From positions 124,001 through 188,000 of the forward strand of contig CAKPOA010000001.1 of the NCBI GenBank assembly GCA_934169575.1: a stretch of DNA of 64,000 nt. The letters are read 5' to 3'. Position numbers and translations under genes: made by a program. Shown here one piece after another: positions 16,097 through 24,957 of the stretch (position 1 is its first letter; every line of letters starts with the position of its first letter). Under the pieces are notes generated by a model, which saw only the letters and a list, made by a program, of their open reading frames with translations, made no database searches and had not been told where the DNA came from. Source of the stretch: an uncultured Clostridia bacterium (GTDB lineage: Bacteria > Bacillota > Clostridia > TANB77 > CAG-508).

Positions 16097-17860
16097 ATGA
16101 AACGAAAGATTTATTTAATAATATTAGTAATAATACTTGGAATAGTTGTATTAATTCCGAGTAAAGTAATGGCAGCAAGTAGAGCAAATTATACAATAAA
16201 AAAATATGACATAAAAATGGTAGTTCATAGTGATAACACATTTGATGTAACTGAGGAAATTACTGCAAATTTTGATATACCAAAACATGGAATATATAGA
16301 AAGATACCTTTAAGAAACACAGTTAGAAGGCAAGATGGAACTTCATCAAAAAATAAAGCTAAAATTAAAAAGATAAGTGTAAATGATAAATATACAACAT
16401 CAACAGAAAATGGATATAAAATTATAAAAATAGGTAGTGCCAGTAAAACATATACAGGAGAACATACATATACTATAAAATATAAATATGATATTGGAGA
16501 AGATCCGCTAGAAAATGCAGATGAATTATACTATAATTTAATAGGAAATCAATGGGATACAAGTATAGAAAATGTAACATTTTCTATACTGATGCCAAAA
16601 CCTTTTGATAAAGCTCAACTTGGATTTTCAAGTGGAAGAAGTGGTAGTGCCAATACTAGCAATATAGATTTTGATGTTGCAGGTAATACCATAACAGGTA
16701 GTGTTACAAATACATTAAGTTCTGGAGAGGGATTAACTGTTAGACTTACACTTCCAGAAGGATATTTTTCTAAGAGAATAGATTGGTATTCAATATTTGT
16801 TATAATATTATGTTTAGCATTTGTTTTAATTGCATATAAAATCTGGGCAAAATATGGAAAAGATGATCCTGTAATTGAAACAGTTGAATTTTATCCACCT
16901 GAGGGATTTAATTCTGCTGAAATAGGATATATGTATGAGGGAAAAGCAGATACAAAAAGTGTTATATCATTACTTGTATATTTGGCAGATAAAGGATATT
17001 TGAAAATTGAAGAAAAAGAAAAAAAGAGTATAATACTTGGTGGCGGAAATAGTTTTAAAATTACAAAACTTAAAGAATATGATGGTGGCAACCAATGTGA
17101 ACAAAAATTTTTCGATGGATTATTTAGATGTGGTCACAGAATTTCTAAAAAACATACTGATGAGTTAGTTGGTGGTAAAGTAGATAATATTATTGAAACT
17201 GTTACAGATACTGACTTATATGATAATTTTTATAAAACAATTGATTCAATAAAATTAACATTAGATTCAAGAGAAAATAAAAATAAAATATTTGAAACAG
17301 TTGCAAGTGGCAAAAGGAAATATGTGATTTTTATGATTTTAGCAATTATTGGTACAATTGCTGGAAGATATATTGCAGAATATGAAGTTTCTAAAATGGC
17401 TGTTTTCACAGGGGTAATAAGTATTGCAACATTAATAATGTTCTATTTTATAATTCCGAAAAGAACAAAATATGGTAATGAAATGTTAGGTAAAATAAGA
17501 GGATTTAAGAGATTTTTGGAAAATGCGGAAAAACCTCAGTTAGAGGAATTGGTTAGCAAAAATCCAGAATATTATTATAATATTTTACCATATACTTATG
17601 CTTTAGGTGTATCAAAGGTTTGGATGAAACAATTTGAAACAATTGCTATGCAAGCACCTGATTGGTATGATGGATATGATTATTTTGATACTTATACATT
17701 TAATCATTTTATGAATGATACAATGCGTTCAGCAACAAATGCAATGGTTTCTACTCCACAAAGTAGTGGCAGTGGAGGCGGATTTAGTTCTGGAGGTGGC
17801 TTTTCAGGAGGAGGATTCTCTGGCGGAGGCTCTGGAGGAGGTGGAGGAGGTTCTTGGTAA
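16097..17860 (+). CDS. DUF2207 membrane protein with glycine-rich tail
   Basis: 587 residues. Signal peptide to about residue 26 (VLIPSKVMAAS), an extracellular DUF2207 beta domain (about 30-225; ANYTIKKYDIKMVVHSDN, then FDIPKHGIYRKIPL), a transmembrane segment near 230-250, a cytoplasmic part (PPEGFNSAEIGYMYEGK, a winged-helix-like block), two more membrane segments near 400-450, and a tail of GGGFSGGG repeats ending GGGGGGSW. This layout is the YciQ/DUF2207 family; function is unknown, with envelope maintenance suspected. Start supported by AAGGGGAAG. Appears monocistronic with its own promoter. Confidence 0.88.
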   Translation: MKRKIYLIILVIILGIVVLIPSKVMAASRANYTIKKYDIKMVVHSDNTFDVTEEITANFDIPKHGIYRKIPLRNTVRRQDGTSSKNKAKIKKISVNDKYTTSTENGYKIIKIGSASKTYTGEHTYTIKYKYDIGEDPLENADELYYNLIGNQWDTSIENVTFSILMPKPFDKAQLGFSSGRSGSANTSNIDFDVAGNTITGSVTNTLSSGEGLTVRLTLPEGYFSKRIDWYSIFVIILCLAFVLIAYKIWAKYGKDDPVIETVEFYPPEGFNSAEIGYMYEGKADTKSVISLLVYLADKGYLKIEEKEKKSIILGGGNSFKITKLKEYDGGNQCEQKFFDGLFRCGHRISKKHTDELVGGKVDNIIETVTDTDLYDNFYKTIDSIKLTLDSRENKNKIFETVASGKRKYVIFMILAIIGTIAGRYIAEYEVSKMAVFTGVISIATLIMFYFIIPKRTKYGNEMLGKIRGFKRFLENAEKPQLEELVSKNPEYYYNILPYTYALGVSKVWMKQFETIAMQAPDWYDGYDYFDTYTFNHFMNDTMRSATNAMVSTPQSSGSGGGFSSGGGFSGGGFSGGGSGGGGGGSW

Positions 17861-17938
17861 TCTCTTCCTTTTTATAATTTGTATTTTAAAAATAAATAGC
17901 ATAAAAATGTATATAATAATAGTAAAATTAAAAAAGAC

Positions 17939-17975
17939 TTGACTCATGTGCTTATGTGATGGTATAATATAAGCA
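17939..17975 (+). promoter_or_regulatory. AbiE promoter with flanking inverted repeat (candidate operator)
   Basis: TTGACT (17939-17944), 18-base spacer, TATAAT (17963-17968). TGCTTAT (17949-17955) and ATAAGCA (17969-17975) are a perfect 7-bp inverted repeat bracketing the -10 box, where AbiEi antitoxins are known to bind and repress their own operon. Confidence 0.7.
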
Positions 17976-18006
17976 TATGGATAAAGAAAAGGGGGGATTA
18001 TATTTT

Positions 18007-18600
18007 ATGCCTAGTTATGAATTTGCAAAAAATTTTATTAAAAAACATAATGGAATGATTACAGCAAGAGAGTTTAAAGATAATAATATAAGTTTTTTCT
18101 TTATAAATAAATTAATTAAAGATGAAATTATAGAAAAAGTTGATAATGGAATATATAACAAGGTTGGAGATTTTGAAGATGAATATTTTATATTACAACA
18201 CAAGTATTCAAATATAATTTTTTCATATAATATATCGTTGTATTTTCTTGGAAAAACAGAAGTAGTTCCAAATAGAATAGATATAACTGTACCTAGTGGA
18301 TATAATGCTAATAGAATTCCAAAAGAAATAGTAATTCATTATATATCAAAAAAATATTTAAAACTTGGAACAATTGAAACGACAACACCTTTTGGGAATA
18401 AGATAATATGTTATAATCTTGAAAGAACTATTTGCGATTTAGTAAAAAATAATAATAGTGGACTTGATACAGAACAAATTAATAAAATTATTAGAAATGC
18501 TTTTTTAAGAAAACAGATTAATTTTAATCTTCTGATGGATTATGCTATAAAGTTACAATGTGATAAGAAAATAAAAACTTTAACGGAGATATTAGTTTAA
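18007..18600 (+). CDS. abiEi: AbiEi-family type IV antitoxin
   Basis: 197 residues: an N-terminal winged-helix domain (PSYEFAKNFIKKHNGMITAREFKDNNIS..., about 1-60) for autoregulation and a C-terminal antitoxin domain (FSYNISLYFLGKTEVVPNRIDITVP through ERTICDLVKN). AbiEi neutralises the nucleotidyltransferase AbiEii without direct contact in the characterised system. ATG 18007 follows AGGGGGGAT; the ATG at 17977 lies before that Shine-Dalgarno and is unlikely. The toxin gene follows after 26 bases. Its operator candidate lies just upstream. Confidence 0.85.
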   Translation: MPSYEFAKNFIKKHNGMITAREFKDNNISFFFINKLIKDEIIEKVDNGIYNKVGDFEDEYFILQHKYSNIIFSYNISLYFLGKTEVVPNRIDITVPSGYNANRIPKEIVIHYISKKYLKLGTIETTTPFGNKIICYNLERTICDLVKNNNSGLDTEQINKIIRNAFLRKQINFNLLMDYAIKLQCDKKIKTLTEILV

Positions 18601-18626
18601 AATGACATGAAATAAAGTGGGTAATT

Positions 18627-19379
18627 ATGTTAAACAAGAAAGGAATAAAATTTAATATGATAAATAATGTACAATCATTAAAAGATAAAGCAAAAAACTT
18701 TGCTTATAAAAATAATATACAAGTACAAGTTGTGTTACAGAATTTTATGTTCGAGAGATTTCTTGAAAGATTGTCGAAATCAAAATATAAAGATAAATTT
18801 ATATTAAAAGGAGGGTTTCTATTATCTTCAATAATGGGAATAAATGTTAGATCTACAATGGATATTGATGCCAATATTACTGGTATTGATTTTAATGAAA
18901 CAGAAATTAGAAATTTAGTAAATGAAATTTCTAATATAGATTTAAATGATAATGTAAAATTTAAAGTAGATAAAGAAAAAACTATTAGAGAAGATAATGA
19001 ATATGGAGGATATTGTTATAAAATAATTGGTCAATTTTATAATATTATAATTCCATTTTTTATAGATATTTCAACAGGAGATATTGTGACTCCAAGAGCG
19101 ATTGAGTACAAATATAAGACTTTATTAGAAGATGAGTATATTGAATTATACACATATAATTATGAAACTATAATAGCGGAGAAATTTCAAACAATATTAA
19201 CAAGAAGTGTGGCTAACAGTAGAATGAAGGATTTTTATGACATATATTATTTTATAACATATAAATGGAATGATATAAATAGAAAATCTTTAAAAAAAGC
19301 GATAAAAACAACTTTTGAACATAGAGGAACTGAAAAGGACTTGCAAAATGAAGTTTACAGCAGAACAAATAATAAATAA
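18627..19379 (+). CDS. abiEii: AbiEii/AbiGii-family nucleotidyltransferase toxin, probably C-terminally truncated
   Basis: 250 residues. The nucleotidyltransferase core is present: FILKGGFLLSSIMGI near residue 60, then RSTMDIDANI with the metal-binding acidic pair (DID), and the conserved block YNYETIIAEKFQTILTR...RMKDFYDIYYF near 180-210. Family members usually extend to about 280-300 residues; here the frame stops after FEHRGTEKDLQNEVYSRTNNK, where the C-terminal helices would begin, and debris of a MerR gene follows. Activity is therefore uncertain. Start ATG 18627 has only a GTGGG-type site; an ATG at 18657 is possible. Confidence 0.8.
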   Translation: MLNKKGIKFNMINNVQSLKDKAKNFAYKNNIQVQVVLQNFMFERFLERLSKSKYKDKFILKGGFLLSSIMGINVRSTMDIDANITGIDFNETEIRNLVNEISNIDLNDNVKFKVDKEKTIREDNEYGGYCYKIIGQFYNIIIPFFIDISTGDIVTPRAIEYKYKTLLEDEYIELYTYNYETIIAEKFQTILTRSVANSRMKDFYDIYYFITYKWNDINRKSLKKAIKTTFEHRGTEKDLQNEVYSRTNNK

Positions 19380-19408
19380 TATAGAAATTATTTAGATTTG
19401 AGAAAGAT

Positions 19409-19462
19409 ATGACAATAGCTGAAGTAAGTAAAAAATATGGACTAACACAAGATACAATTTAG
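19409..19462 (+). pseudogene. MerR-family regulator remnant (N-terminal 17 residues)
   Basis: ATG at 19409 encodes MTIAEVSKKYGLTQDTI then TAG. This is the first half of the MerR winged-helix motif (usually continuing RYYERIGL), cut off mid-motif. It is too short to function and marks a deletion scar downstream of the toxin gene. Confidence 0.6.
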
Positions 19463-19476
19463 AAAAAAAAGATTTT

Positions 19477-19504
19477 ATGGAGGAATGAAAATTCTTCCAT
19501 TTTT
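19477..19504 (+). terminator. Terminator ending the AbiE region
   Basis: ATGGAGGAAT-GAAA-ATTCTTCCAT stem (one G-U pair) followed by TTTT. Confidence 0.65.
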
Positions 19505-19532
19505 ACAAATTAAAATTTTCAGATTTGTTCTA

Positions 19533-19562
19533 TTTACAAAAAATAGAAAGATGTGGTAAAAT
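19533..19562 (+). promoter_or_regulatory. Promoter of the ABC transporter operon
   Basis: TTTACA (19533-19538), 18-base spacer, TAAAAT (19557-19562), 27 bases before the chosen start. Confidence 0.55.
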
Positions 19563-19589
19563 AGATTGCAGAGAAAGGAAGGGCAGAAA

Positions 19590-20501
19590 ATGGAAACTAA
19601 AATTTTAGAATGTAAAAACCTAAGTAAAACTATAGGAAAAAAGCAAATTTTGAAAAATGTTGAATTAGAAATAAGTGAAGGAGATATATTAGGTTTTATT
19701 GGTCCAAATGGAGCTGGTAAAACAACAACAATAAAACTAATATTAGGCTTGCAAAAAATCACAAGTGGATATGTAAAAATAAATGGATATGATATAAAAG
19801 AAAATTTTGAAAAAGCAATTGAAAAAGTAGGAACAATTGTAGAAAATCCAGATTTATATATGTATATGTCAGGATATAAAAATCTAAAATTAATAGCAAA
19901 TTTATATAAAGATGTTGATCAAAAAAGGGTAGAAGAAGTAATAAAAATAACAGGACTTGAAAATAGAATAAATGATAAAGTTTCAAAATACTCATTAGGA
20001 ATGAGACAAAGATTAGGAATAGCACAATCATTATTACATAAACCAAATTTATTAATATTAGATGAACCAACAAATGGATTAGATCCTGAAGGAATAAAAC
20101 AATTAAGAGATTTATTGAAAAAATTAGCTAAAAAAGAAAAAATGGGAATATTGATATCAAGTCATAATTTAGCAGAACTTGAAAGTTTTTGTACAAAAGT
20201 TGCTATAATTCAAAATGGAGAAATGGTAGAAAATTCAAGTATAGAAGATGCTAAAAAAGTAGATGGAAAAACAATATATCAAATTGAAATTGATAATACT
20301 GAAAAAATTGAAGAAGTAGTAAAAAATGAGTTAGAGAAAATTGATAAAAACAATATAAATGTATATGCTACCAAACAAGAAATTCCTGAAATAGTAGAGA
20401 AATTAGTACAAAATAAAATTAAGGTATATAAAGTTTGCGAGCAAGATATAAGTCTTGAAACAGCATTTTTGAAAAAGACTGGAGGGAATGTAATTGAATA
20501 A
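19590..20501 (+). CDS. ABC transporter ATP-binding protein (BcrA/CcmA type)
   Basis: 303 residues. Walker A GPNGAGKTTT near residue 38, Q-loop region, signature YSLGMRQRLGIAQ near 135, Walker B LLILDEPTNGLDPEG near 155, and H-loop SSHNLAEL near 190, followed by a C-terminal extension typical of bacitracin/lantibiotic-type exporters. Pairs with the ABC-2 permease that overlaps its end by 8 bases. ATG 19590 follows AAAGGAAGGG; the TTG at 19566 precedes it and is rejected. Substrate unknown. Confidence 0.92.
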   Translation: METKILECKNLSKTIGKKQILKNVELEISEGDILGFIGPNGAGKTTTIKLILGLQKITSGYVKINGYDIKENFEKAIEKVGTIVENPDLYMYMSGYKNLKLIANLYKDVDQKRVEEVIKITGLENRINDKVSKYSLGMRQRLGIAQSLLHKPNLLILDEPTNGLDPEGIKQLRDLLKKLAKKEKMGILISSHNLAELESFCTKVAIIQNGEMVENSSIEDAKKVDGKTIYQIEIDNTEKIEEVVKNELEKIDKNNINVYATKQEIPEIVEKLVQNKIKVYKVCEQDISLETAFLKKTGGNVIE

Positions 20502-21942
20502 TTTAATAAAAAATGAATTAATAAAAATATTTAATAAAAAATCTGTATATATAATACTTTTAATAACACTTGCATTTATGATATTAAATAGTGTATTATC
20601 AAAGATTTTTAGTGAAGACAATATAAATAATTTAGTGAATAATAAAGATTTTTATGAACAACAAATAAAAAATTTAGACCAAAATGACCCTGATGAAAAA
20701 GAAATGTATATAGCATTTTCAACACAACTTGAAATATGCAAAATAGCAGAAAAATATGGAATGAATTCTTGGCAATACCAAATTGGAAAAGAAAAGGGAT
20801 ATGATATAATAGAAAATATGTTGGCATCAGAAGGAACTGAAGATTATGATGCAAATAAAAAAATATATGATGAATTTATGGCAAAATTAGAAAAAGATGA
20901 TTGTATGTCATTTATAAAACAAGAATTAGAAAATGTAAATAGTCAAATAAAAGAATTAAAAAATTCAGGAACAGATGGATTAGAGATAAAAACTCTAGAA
21001 ATTTCTAAACAAGCATTAGAATGGAGATTAGAAAAAAATATCTCATATACAAAATCAAATATGAATTCATTTATCAGTATATGGGAACAAAATCAAAATA
21101 CAATAGAACAAATAAAAGACTCAGAAAAAACTCAATCATTAACATATGAAGATAAATACAGTCAAAAAAATGCTGAAGCTACAGCTGCAATTTGTAGATA
21201 TGCAATAGAAAATAATATTCAAGACAAAAAAGCTTTATTTAAAGAAAGTGAATGTATTTTAGGTACAGATGCAGATATGAATTTGATTAATGTATTTAGT
21301 GGTTATTCAATATTTATTATAATATTAATAGTTGTTATTGCAGGTACAATTATAAGTGAAGAATTTAATAAAGGAACAATAAAATTATTACTTGTAAGAC
21401 CATATAAAAGAACTAGAATTTTAGTAGCAAAATTTTTAACATGTATAATAATGTTAATATTTACATTTTTAGCTATTGGATTAATGCAATATATTATTAG
21501 TGGATTTACATATGGATTTGGAAACTTTACAGGTGATATAGCAATATATAATTATTCATCAAGTTCAGTACAAACAATTGGATTATTGCAATATGTATTA
21601 TTGATGGCTGTTTCTGTAATGCCAATGTTTATATTATTAATGACACTTGCATTTGCATTAAGTACAATATTTACAAATTCACCAATTGCAATTGCATTAC
21701 CACTTCTTGGAATGATGGGAACAGATATAATAAATCAATTAGCATATAATTTTGAAAAAGCTAAATTTTTAATGTATTTTGTGACACCAAATTGGGATTT
21801 AAGTATTTACTTATTTGGAAAAATGCCACAATTTGAACCAATATCATTACCATTTTCAATTATGATATGTGTGATTTATTTTGTGATAATGGTTGTAGCA
21901 AGTTTAATAATATTTAATAAAAAAGATATAAAAAATATATAA
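20494..21942 (+). CDS. ABC-2 type transporter permease
   Basis: 482 residues starting from TTG at 20494, supported by GGAGGG seven bases upstream, overlapping the ATPase stop and so translationally coupled. One membrane segment near residues 18-36, a large extracytoplasmic loop (about 45-260, charged and helical), then five more hydrophobic segments from about 268 (YSIFIIILIVVIAGTIISEEFNKGTIKLLL) to the C terminus. The IISEEFNKGTIK block is the ABC-2 cytoplasmic coupling element. It forms the exporter with the preceding ATPase; the long loop hints at peptide or lipid export. Confidence 0.9.
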   Translation: MNNLIKNELIKIFNKKSVYIILLITLAFMILNSVLSKIFSEDNINNLVNNKDFYEQQIKNLDQNDPDEKEMYIAFSTQLEICKIAEKYGMNSWQYQIGKEKGYDIIENMLASEGTEDYDANKKIYDEFMAKLEKDDCMSFIKQELENVNSQIKELKNSGTDGLEIKTLEISKQALEWRLEKNISYTKSNMNSFISIWEQNQNTIEQIKDSEKTQSLTYEDKYSQKNAEATAAICRYAIENNIQDKKALFKESECILGTDADMNLINVFSGYSIFIIILIVVIAGTIISEEFNKGTIKLLLVRPYKRTRILVAKFLTCIIMLIFTFLAIGLMQYIISGFTYGFGNFTGDIAIYNYSSSSVQTIGLLQYVLLMAVSVMPMFILLMTLAFALSTIFTNSPIAIALPLLGMMGTDIINQLAYNFEKAKFLMYFVTPNWDLSIYLFGKMPQFEPISLPFSIMICVIYFVIMVVASLIIFNKKDIKNI

Positions 21943-21957
21943 GATAGGAATAAAAAA

Positions 21958-22665
21958 ATGTTAAATCAATTTTCAAGAACGGAATTATTAATAGGAAAAG
22001 ATGGATTAGAAAAATTAAAAAATTCAAAAATTGCAGTGTTTGGAATAGGTGGTGTAGGCTCTTTTGTAGTAGAAGGGCTTGCACGCTCCGGAATAGGAAA
22101 TTTTGTTTTAATTGATAATGATACAATTTGTTTAACAAATTTAAATAGGCAAATACATGCTACTACAAAAACAATTGGAATGTATAAAGTTGATGCTATG
22201 AAACAAAGAATTTTAGATATAAATCCAGATGCCAATATAGAAAATTATAAAGAATTTTATTTACCTGAATCTAAAATAAAAATATTAAATAAAAATATAG
22301 ATTATATTGTAGATGCGATTGATACTGTTACTACAAAAGTTTTGCTTGCGTGCCAGGCAAGAGATTTGGAAATACCAATAATTTCTGCAATGGGTACAGG
22401 GAATAAATTAGATCCAACAAGATTTGAAGTTACAGATATTTATAAAACAAGTATGTGCCCACTTGCTAAAATAATGAGAAAAAAATTAAAAGAAAATGGT
22501 GTAAAAAAACTTAAAGTTGTATATTCTAAAGAAGAGCCAATAAAACCTTATTATGATGAAATTAGAAAAGAAGAAAAAGTGAAAGCTGGTTCTATATCAT
22601 TTGTACCATCTGTTGTTGGTATGATAATTGCAGGTGAAGTTATAAAAGATATTTTGAAAAAATAA
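21958..22665 (+). CDS. tcdA: tRNA threonylcarbamoyladenosine dehydratase (TcdA/CsdL)
   Basis: 235 residues of the E1-like ThiF/MoeB superfamily; cyclises t6A37 to ct6A in ANN-decoding tRNAs. Seen: start FSRTELLIGKDGLEKLKNSK, the nucleotide-binding GIGGVGSFVVEGLARSGIG near residue 25, VLIDNDTICLTNLNRQIHA near 50, and DAIDTVTTK near 115. The context around CQARDLEIPIISAMGTGNKLDPT is family-typical. It starts 15 bases after the permease with only a weak AGATAGGA site, so it may be read through from the ABC operon. Confidence 0.92.
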   Translation: MLNQFSRTELLIGKDGLEKLKNSKIAVFGIGGVGSFVVEGLARSGIGNFVLIDNDTICLTNLNRQIHATTKTIGMYKVDAMKQRILDINPDANIENYKEFYLPESKIKILNKNIDYIVDAIDTVTTKVLLACQARDLEIPIISAMGTGNKLDPTRFEVTDIYKTSMCPLAKIMRKKLKENGVKKLKVVYSKEEPIKPYYDEIRKEEKVKAGSISFVPSVVGMIIAGEVIKDILKK

Positions 22666-22713
22666 TTTCATACATATTAGGTAATAAATAATGAGAGTGA
22701 GGGATAATTTTAT

Positions 22714-23925
22714 ATGATTGATAATAAAAAATCAAATTTTATTATAATTGCTATAATTGCAGTAGTTGTAATATGTGTTATAGCATTTGTTATAATTAAA
22801 ATGACAAATAATAAAGAAACAGAGCAAACAAATTCTGTAGAAGAAAATGTTATTGTAAATGAAGTAAATGAGCAAAATGCAAAAGCAAAAATTAATAGCA
22901 AATATTTCTTGACATTGCAAGAAGCAGTCGATAGTGTGATTGAAGGTGGAACAGATACTAAAATTGAAATATTGAAAAATATAGATGAAAATATTGTAAT
23001 ACCAGAAAATAAAAATATAGCATTAGAATTAAATAATAATAAAATAAAAAATCAAGATAAAACTAAAACGACAATTACTGTAAAAGGTAATTTGACAATT
23101 AATAATGGTGAAATAACAAGTGAAATGATGGCATTGGTTCCAACTATTTTAATTGAAAATAATGCAAAATTAAAATTATCTAATACAAATATATCAAGAG
23201 AATCAGCAATAGAATATGCAAAAGAAACTATTGGAGTACATGGAAAGTTAGATATTGATTCTGGAAAGATTTCAAGTGATAATAGTAATTCTATTTATAC
23301 ATATACAGAAAGATATGTTGAAGTAAATATTAGTGGAACTGCAGAAATAACATCAGTAGATCATCCAGCTATATCTAATAGAGATCAAGTGAAAATAAAT
23401 ATTTCAGGAGGAAGTATTTATTCTGAAAATAATGATTCTGTAAATAATCAATTTGGAGGACAAATTATTGCAACTGGTGGAAAGATATCATCTAAAAATG
23501 GAAAACCAGTAAATAATTATGGAACATTTGAAATAAATGGAAATGCAGAAATTAGTTCTATTAATCAACCTACAATATATAATCAAAGTGGTTCAAGTTT
23601 GAAAATTGCTGGAGGAATGGTTTTTACAAAAACTGCTACAACAATAATAAATCAAAACAATGCATTTATAGAAGTTACAGGAGGAAAAATATCGTCTGAA
23701 ACTGGTAATGCTATAAATAATAGTGGTAAATTAAAAATAAGTGATGGTTCAAATATATCATCAAATGGTGAACAATCTCCAACTGTGTATAATAATAAAG
23801 ATGGAGAGGTTGTGATTTTAGGAGGTATAATATTTAATTCTGCCACAAATTATGATGTATATAATAATGGTGGTAATGTTAAAGACGAGAATAGTATTGT
23901 AAATAAAAAAAATTGGGAAAAATAA
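22714..23925 (+). CDS. Anchored beta-helix-like surface protein
   Basis: 403 residues: an N-terminal hydrophobic anchor (about 8-30), a short linker, then from residue 70 a regular ladder of about 20-25-residue rungs rich in ISGG / NISSNG / INN motifs (VNISGTAEITS, INISGGSIYSE, IIATGGKISSKNGKPVNN, FEINGNAEISS, IEVTGGKISSETGNAINN). This is the look of a right-handed parallel beta-helix (pectate-lyase-like fold). No catalytic triad is recognisable. It resembles modules of large gut adhesins but lacks a C-terminal anchor. Start is after GAGGGATAAT. Followed by repeat copy B. Confidence 0.72.
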   Translation: MIDNKKSNFIIIAIIAVVVICVIAFVIIKMTNNKETEQTNSVEENVIVNEVNEQNAKAKINSKYFLTLQEAVDSVIEGGTDTKIEILKNIDENIVIPENKNIALELNNNKIKNQDKTKTTITVKGNLTINNGEITSEMMALVPTILIENNAKLKLSNTNISRESAIEYAKETIGVHGKLDIDSGKISSDNSNSIYTYTERYVEVNISGTAEITSVDHPAISNRDQVKINISGGSIYSENNDSVNNQFGGQIIATGGKISSKNGKPVNNYGTFEINGNAEISSINQPTIYNQSGSSLKIAGGMVFTKTATTIINQNNAFIEVTGGKISSETGNAINNSGKLKISDGSNISSNGEQSPTVYNNKDGEVVILGGIIFNSATNYDVYNNGGNVKDENSIVNKKNWEK

Positions 23926-23935
23926 TCTATTTTTA

Positions 23936-24092
23936 ATTATTGATATGTATATGTATTGTTTTGTTAATACTACGTAAGCGACCAAACGAACGTATGTGAG
24001 TGCGATTGGAGCAATTTTCATTATATTAATTTTAAGAACGAAAATTGCGACTGCAAAGTATTAACAAAACAATACATATACATTAAATAATA
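23936..24092 (-). repeat. Dispersed structured intergenic element, copy B (full length, reversed)
   Basis: Reverse-strand copy of the core (CTTTGCAGTCGCAATTTTCG... to GGTCGCTTACGTAG). Arms GTATATGTATTGTTTTGTTA (near 23946) and TAACAAAACAATACATATAC (near 24061) are perfectly complementary but differ from the arms of copies A and D. Confidence 0.85.
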
Positions 24093-24123
24093 AATTTAAT
24101 AACAATTAGAAGGGATTTTGCAA

Positions 24124-24957
24124 TTGGAATTTTATAAAGAAATTGAAAAAGGAATAATAACAACATATAGAAAAAATATTTGGAGCAAATTTGTAAAAGG
24201 AATCAAAGAGTTTGAAATGATAAATCAAGGAGATAAAATTGCAATATGTATTTCAGGTGGAAAAGATTCAATGCTACTTGCAAAATGTATGCAAGAATTT
24301 CAAAAACATAATGAAGTTGACTTTGGATTAGAATTTATTTGTATGGATCCGGGGTATAGTAAAAAAAATAAAGAGCAAATTTTAAAAAATACTGAAATTT
24401 TAAATATACCTATAAATATGTTTGAATCAAATATTTTTGAAACTGTAGAAAGATTAGATGACCGTGTTTGCTATATGTGTGCAAGAATGAGAAGAGGATT
24501 TTTATATAGAAAAGCTCAGAGTTTAGGGTGTAATAAAATTGCCCTCGGACATCATTTTGATGATGTTATTGAAACTGTTTTGATGGGAATATTTTATGGA
24601 GCACAAATGCAAACTATGATGCCAAAACTTCATAGTAGTAAACATGAAGGTATGGAACTTATTAGACCACTCTATTTTGTAAAAGAAAAAAATATTATAA
24701 AATGGAGAGATGATAATAATCTAGAATTTATAAAATGTGCATGTAAAATTACAGAAAAAAATGATATAAGTCATAATGGTTCAAAACGTGAAGAAATGAA
24801 ACAACTGATAAATACACTTAGGAAAAAGTATGACAAAATTGATATGAATATATATAACAGCACAAAAAAAGTAAATCTTTCAACAATTATTTCATATTTG
24901 GAAGATGGAAAAGAGCATAGCTTTTTAGATGATTATGATAAAAAAGGTGGGATTTAA
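24124..24957 (+). CDS. TtcA-family PP-loop ATPase (tRNA 2-thiolation-like)
   Basis: 277 residues. PP-loop SGGKDSMLLAKCM near residue 42, then DDRVCYMCARMRRGFLY near 115 and the late cysteine pair KCACKI near 215. Together these give the CxxC plus Cys set that holds the Fe-S cluster in TtcA/TtuA-type thiolases. IALGHHFDDVIETVLM is the family metal/substrate block. Likely thiolates a tRNA base; the exact position is not determinable. Two TTG codons are possible; TTG 24124 has AAGGGA at 8 bases, TTG 24118 only 2 bases, so 24124 is used. Directly abuts fhs. Confidence 0.85.
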   Translation: MEFYKEIEKGIITTYRKNIWSKFVKGIKEFEMINQGDKIAICISGGKDSMLLAKCMQEFQKHNEVDFGLEFICMDPGYSKKNKEQILKNTEILNIPINMFESNIFETVERLDDRVCYMCARMRRGFLYRKAQSLGCNKIALGHHFDDVIETVLMGIFYGAQMQTMMPKLHSSKHEGMELIRPLYFVKEKNIIKWRDDNNLEFIKCACKITEKNDISHNGSKREEMKQLINTLRKKYDKIDMNIYNSTKKVNLSTIISYLEDGKEHSFLDDYDKKGGI

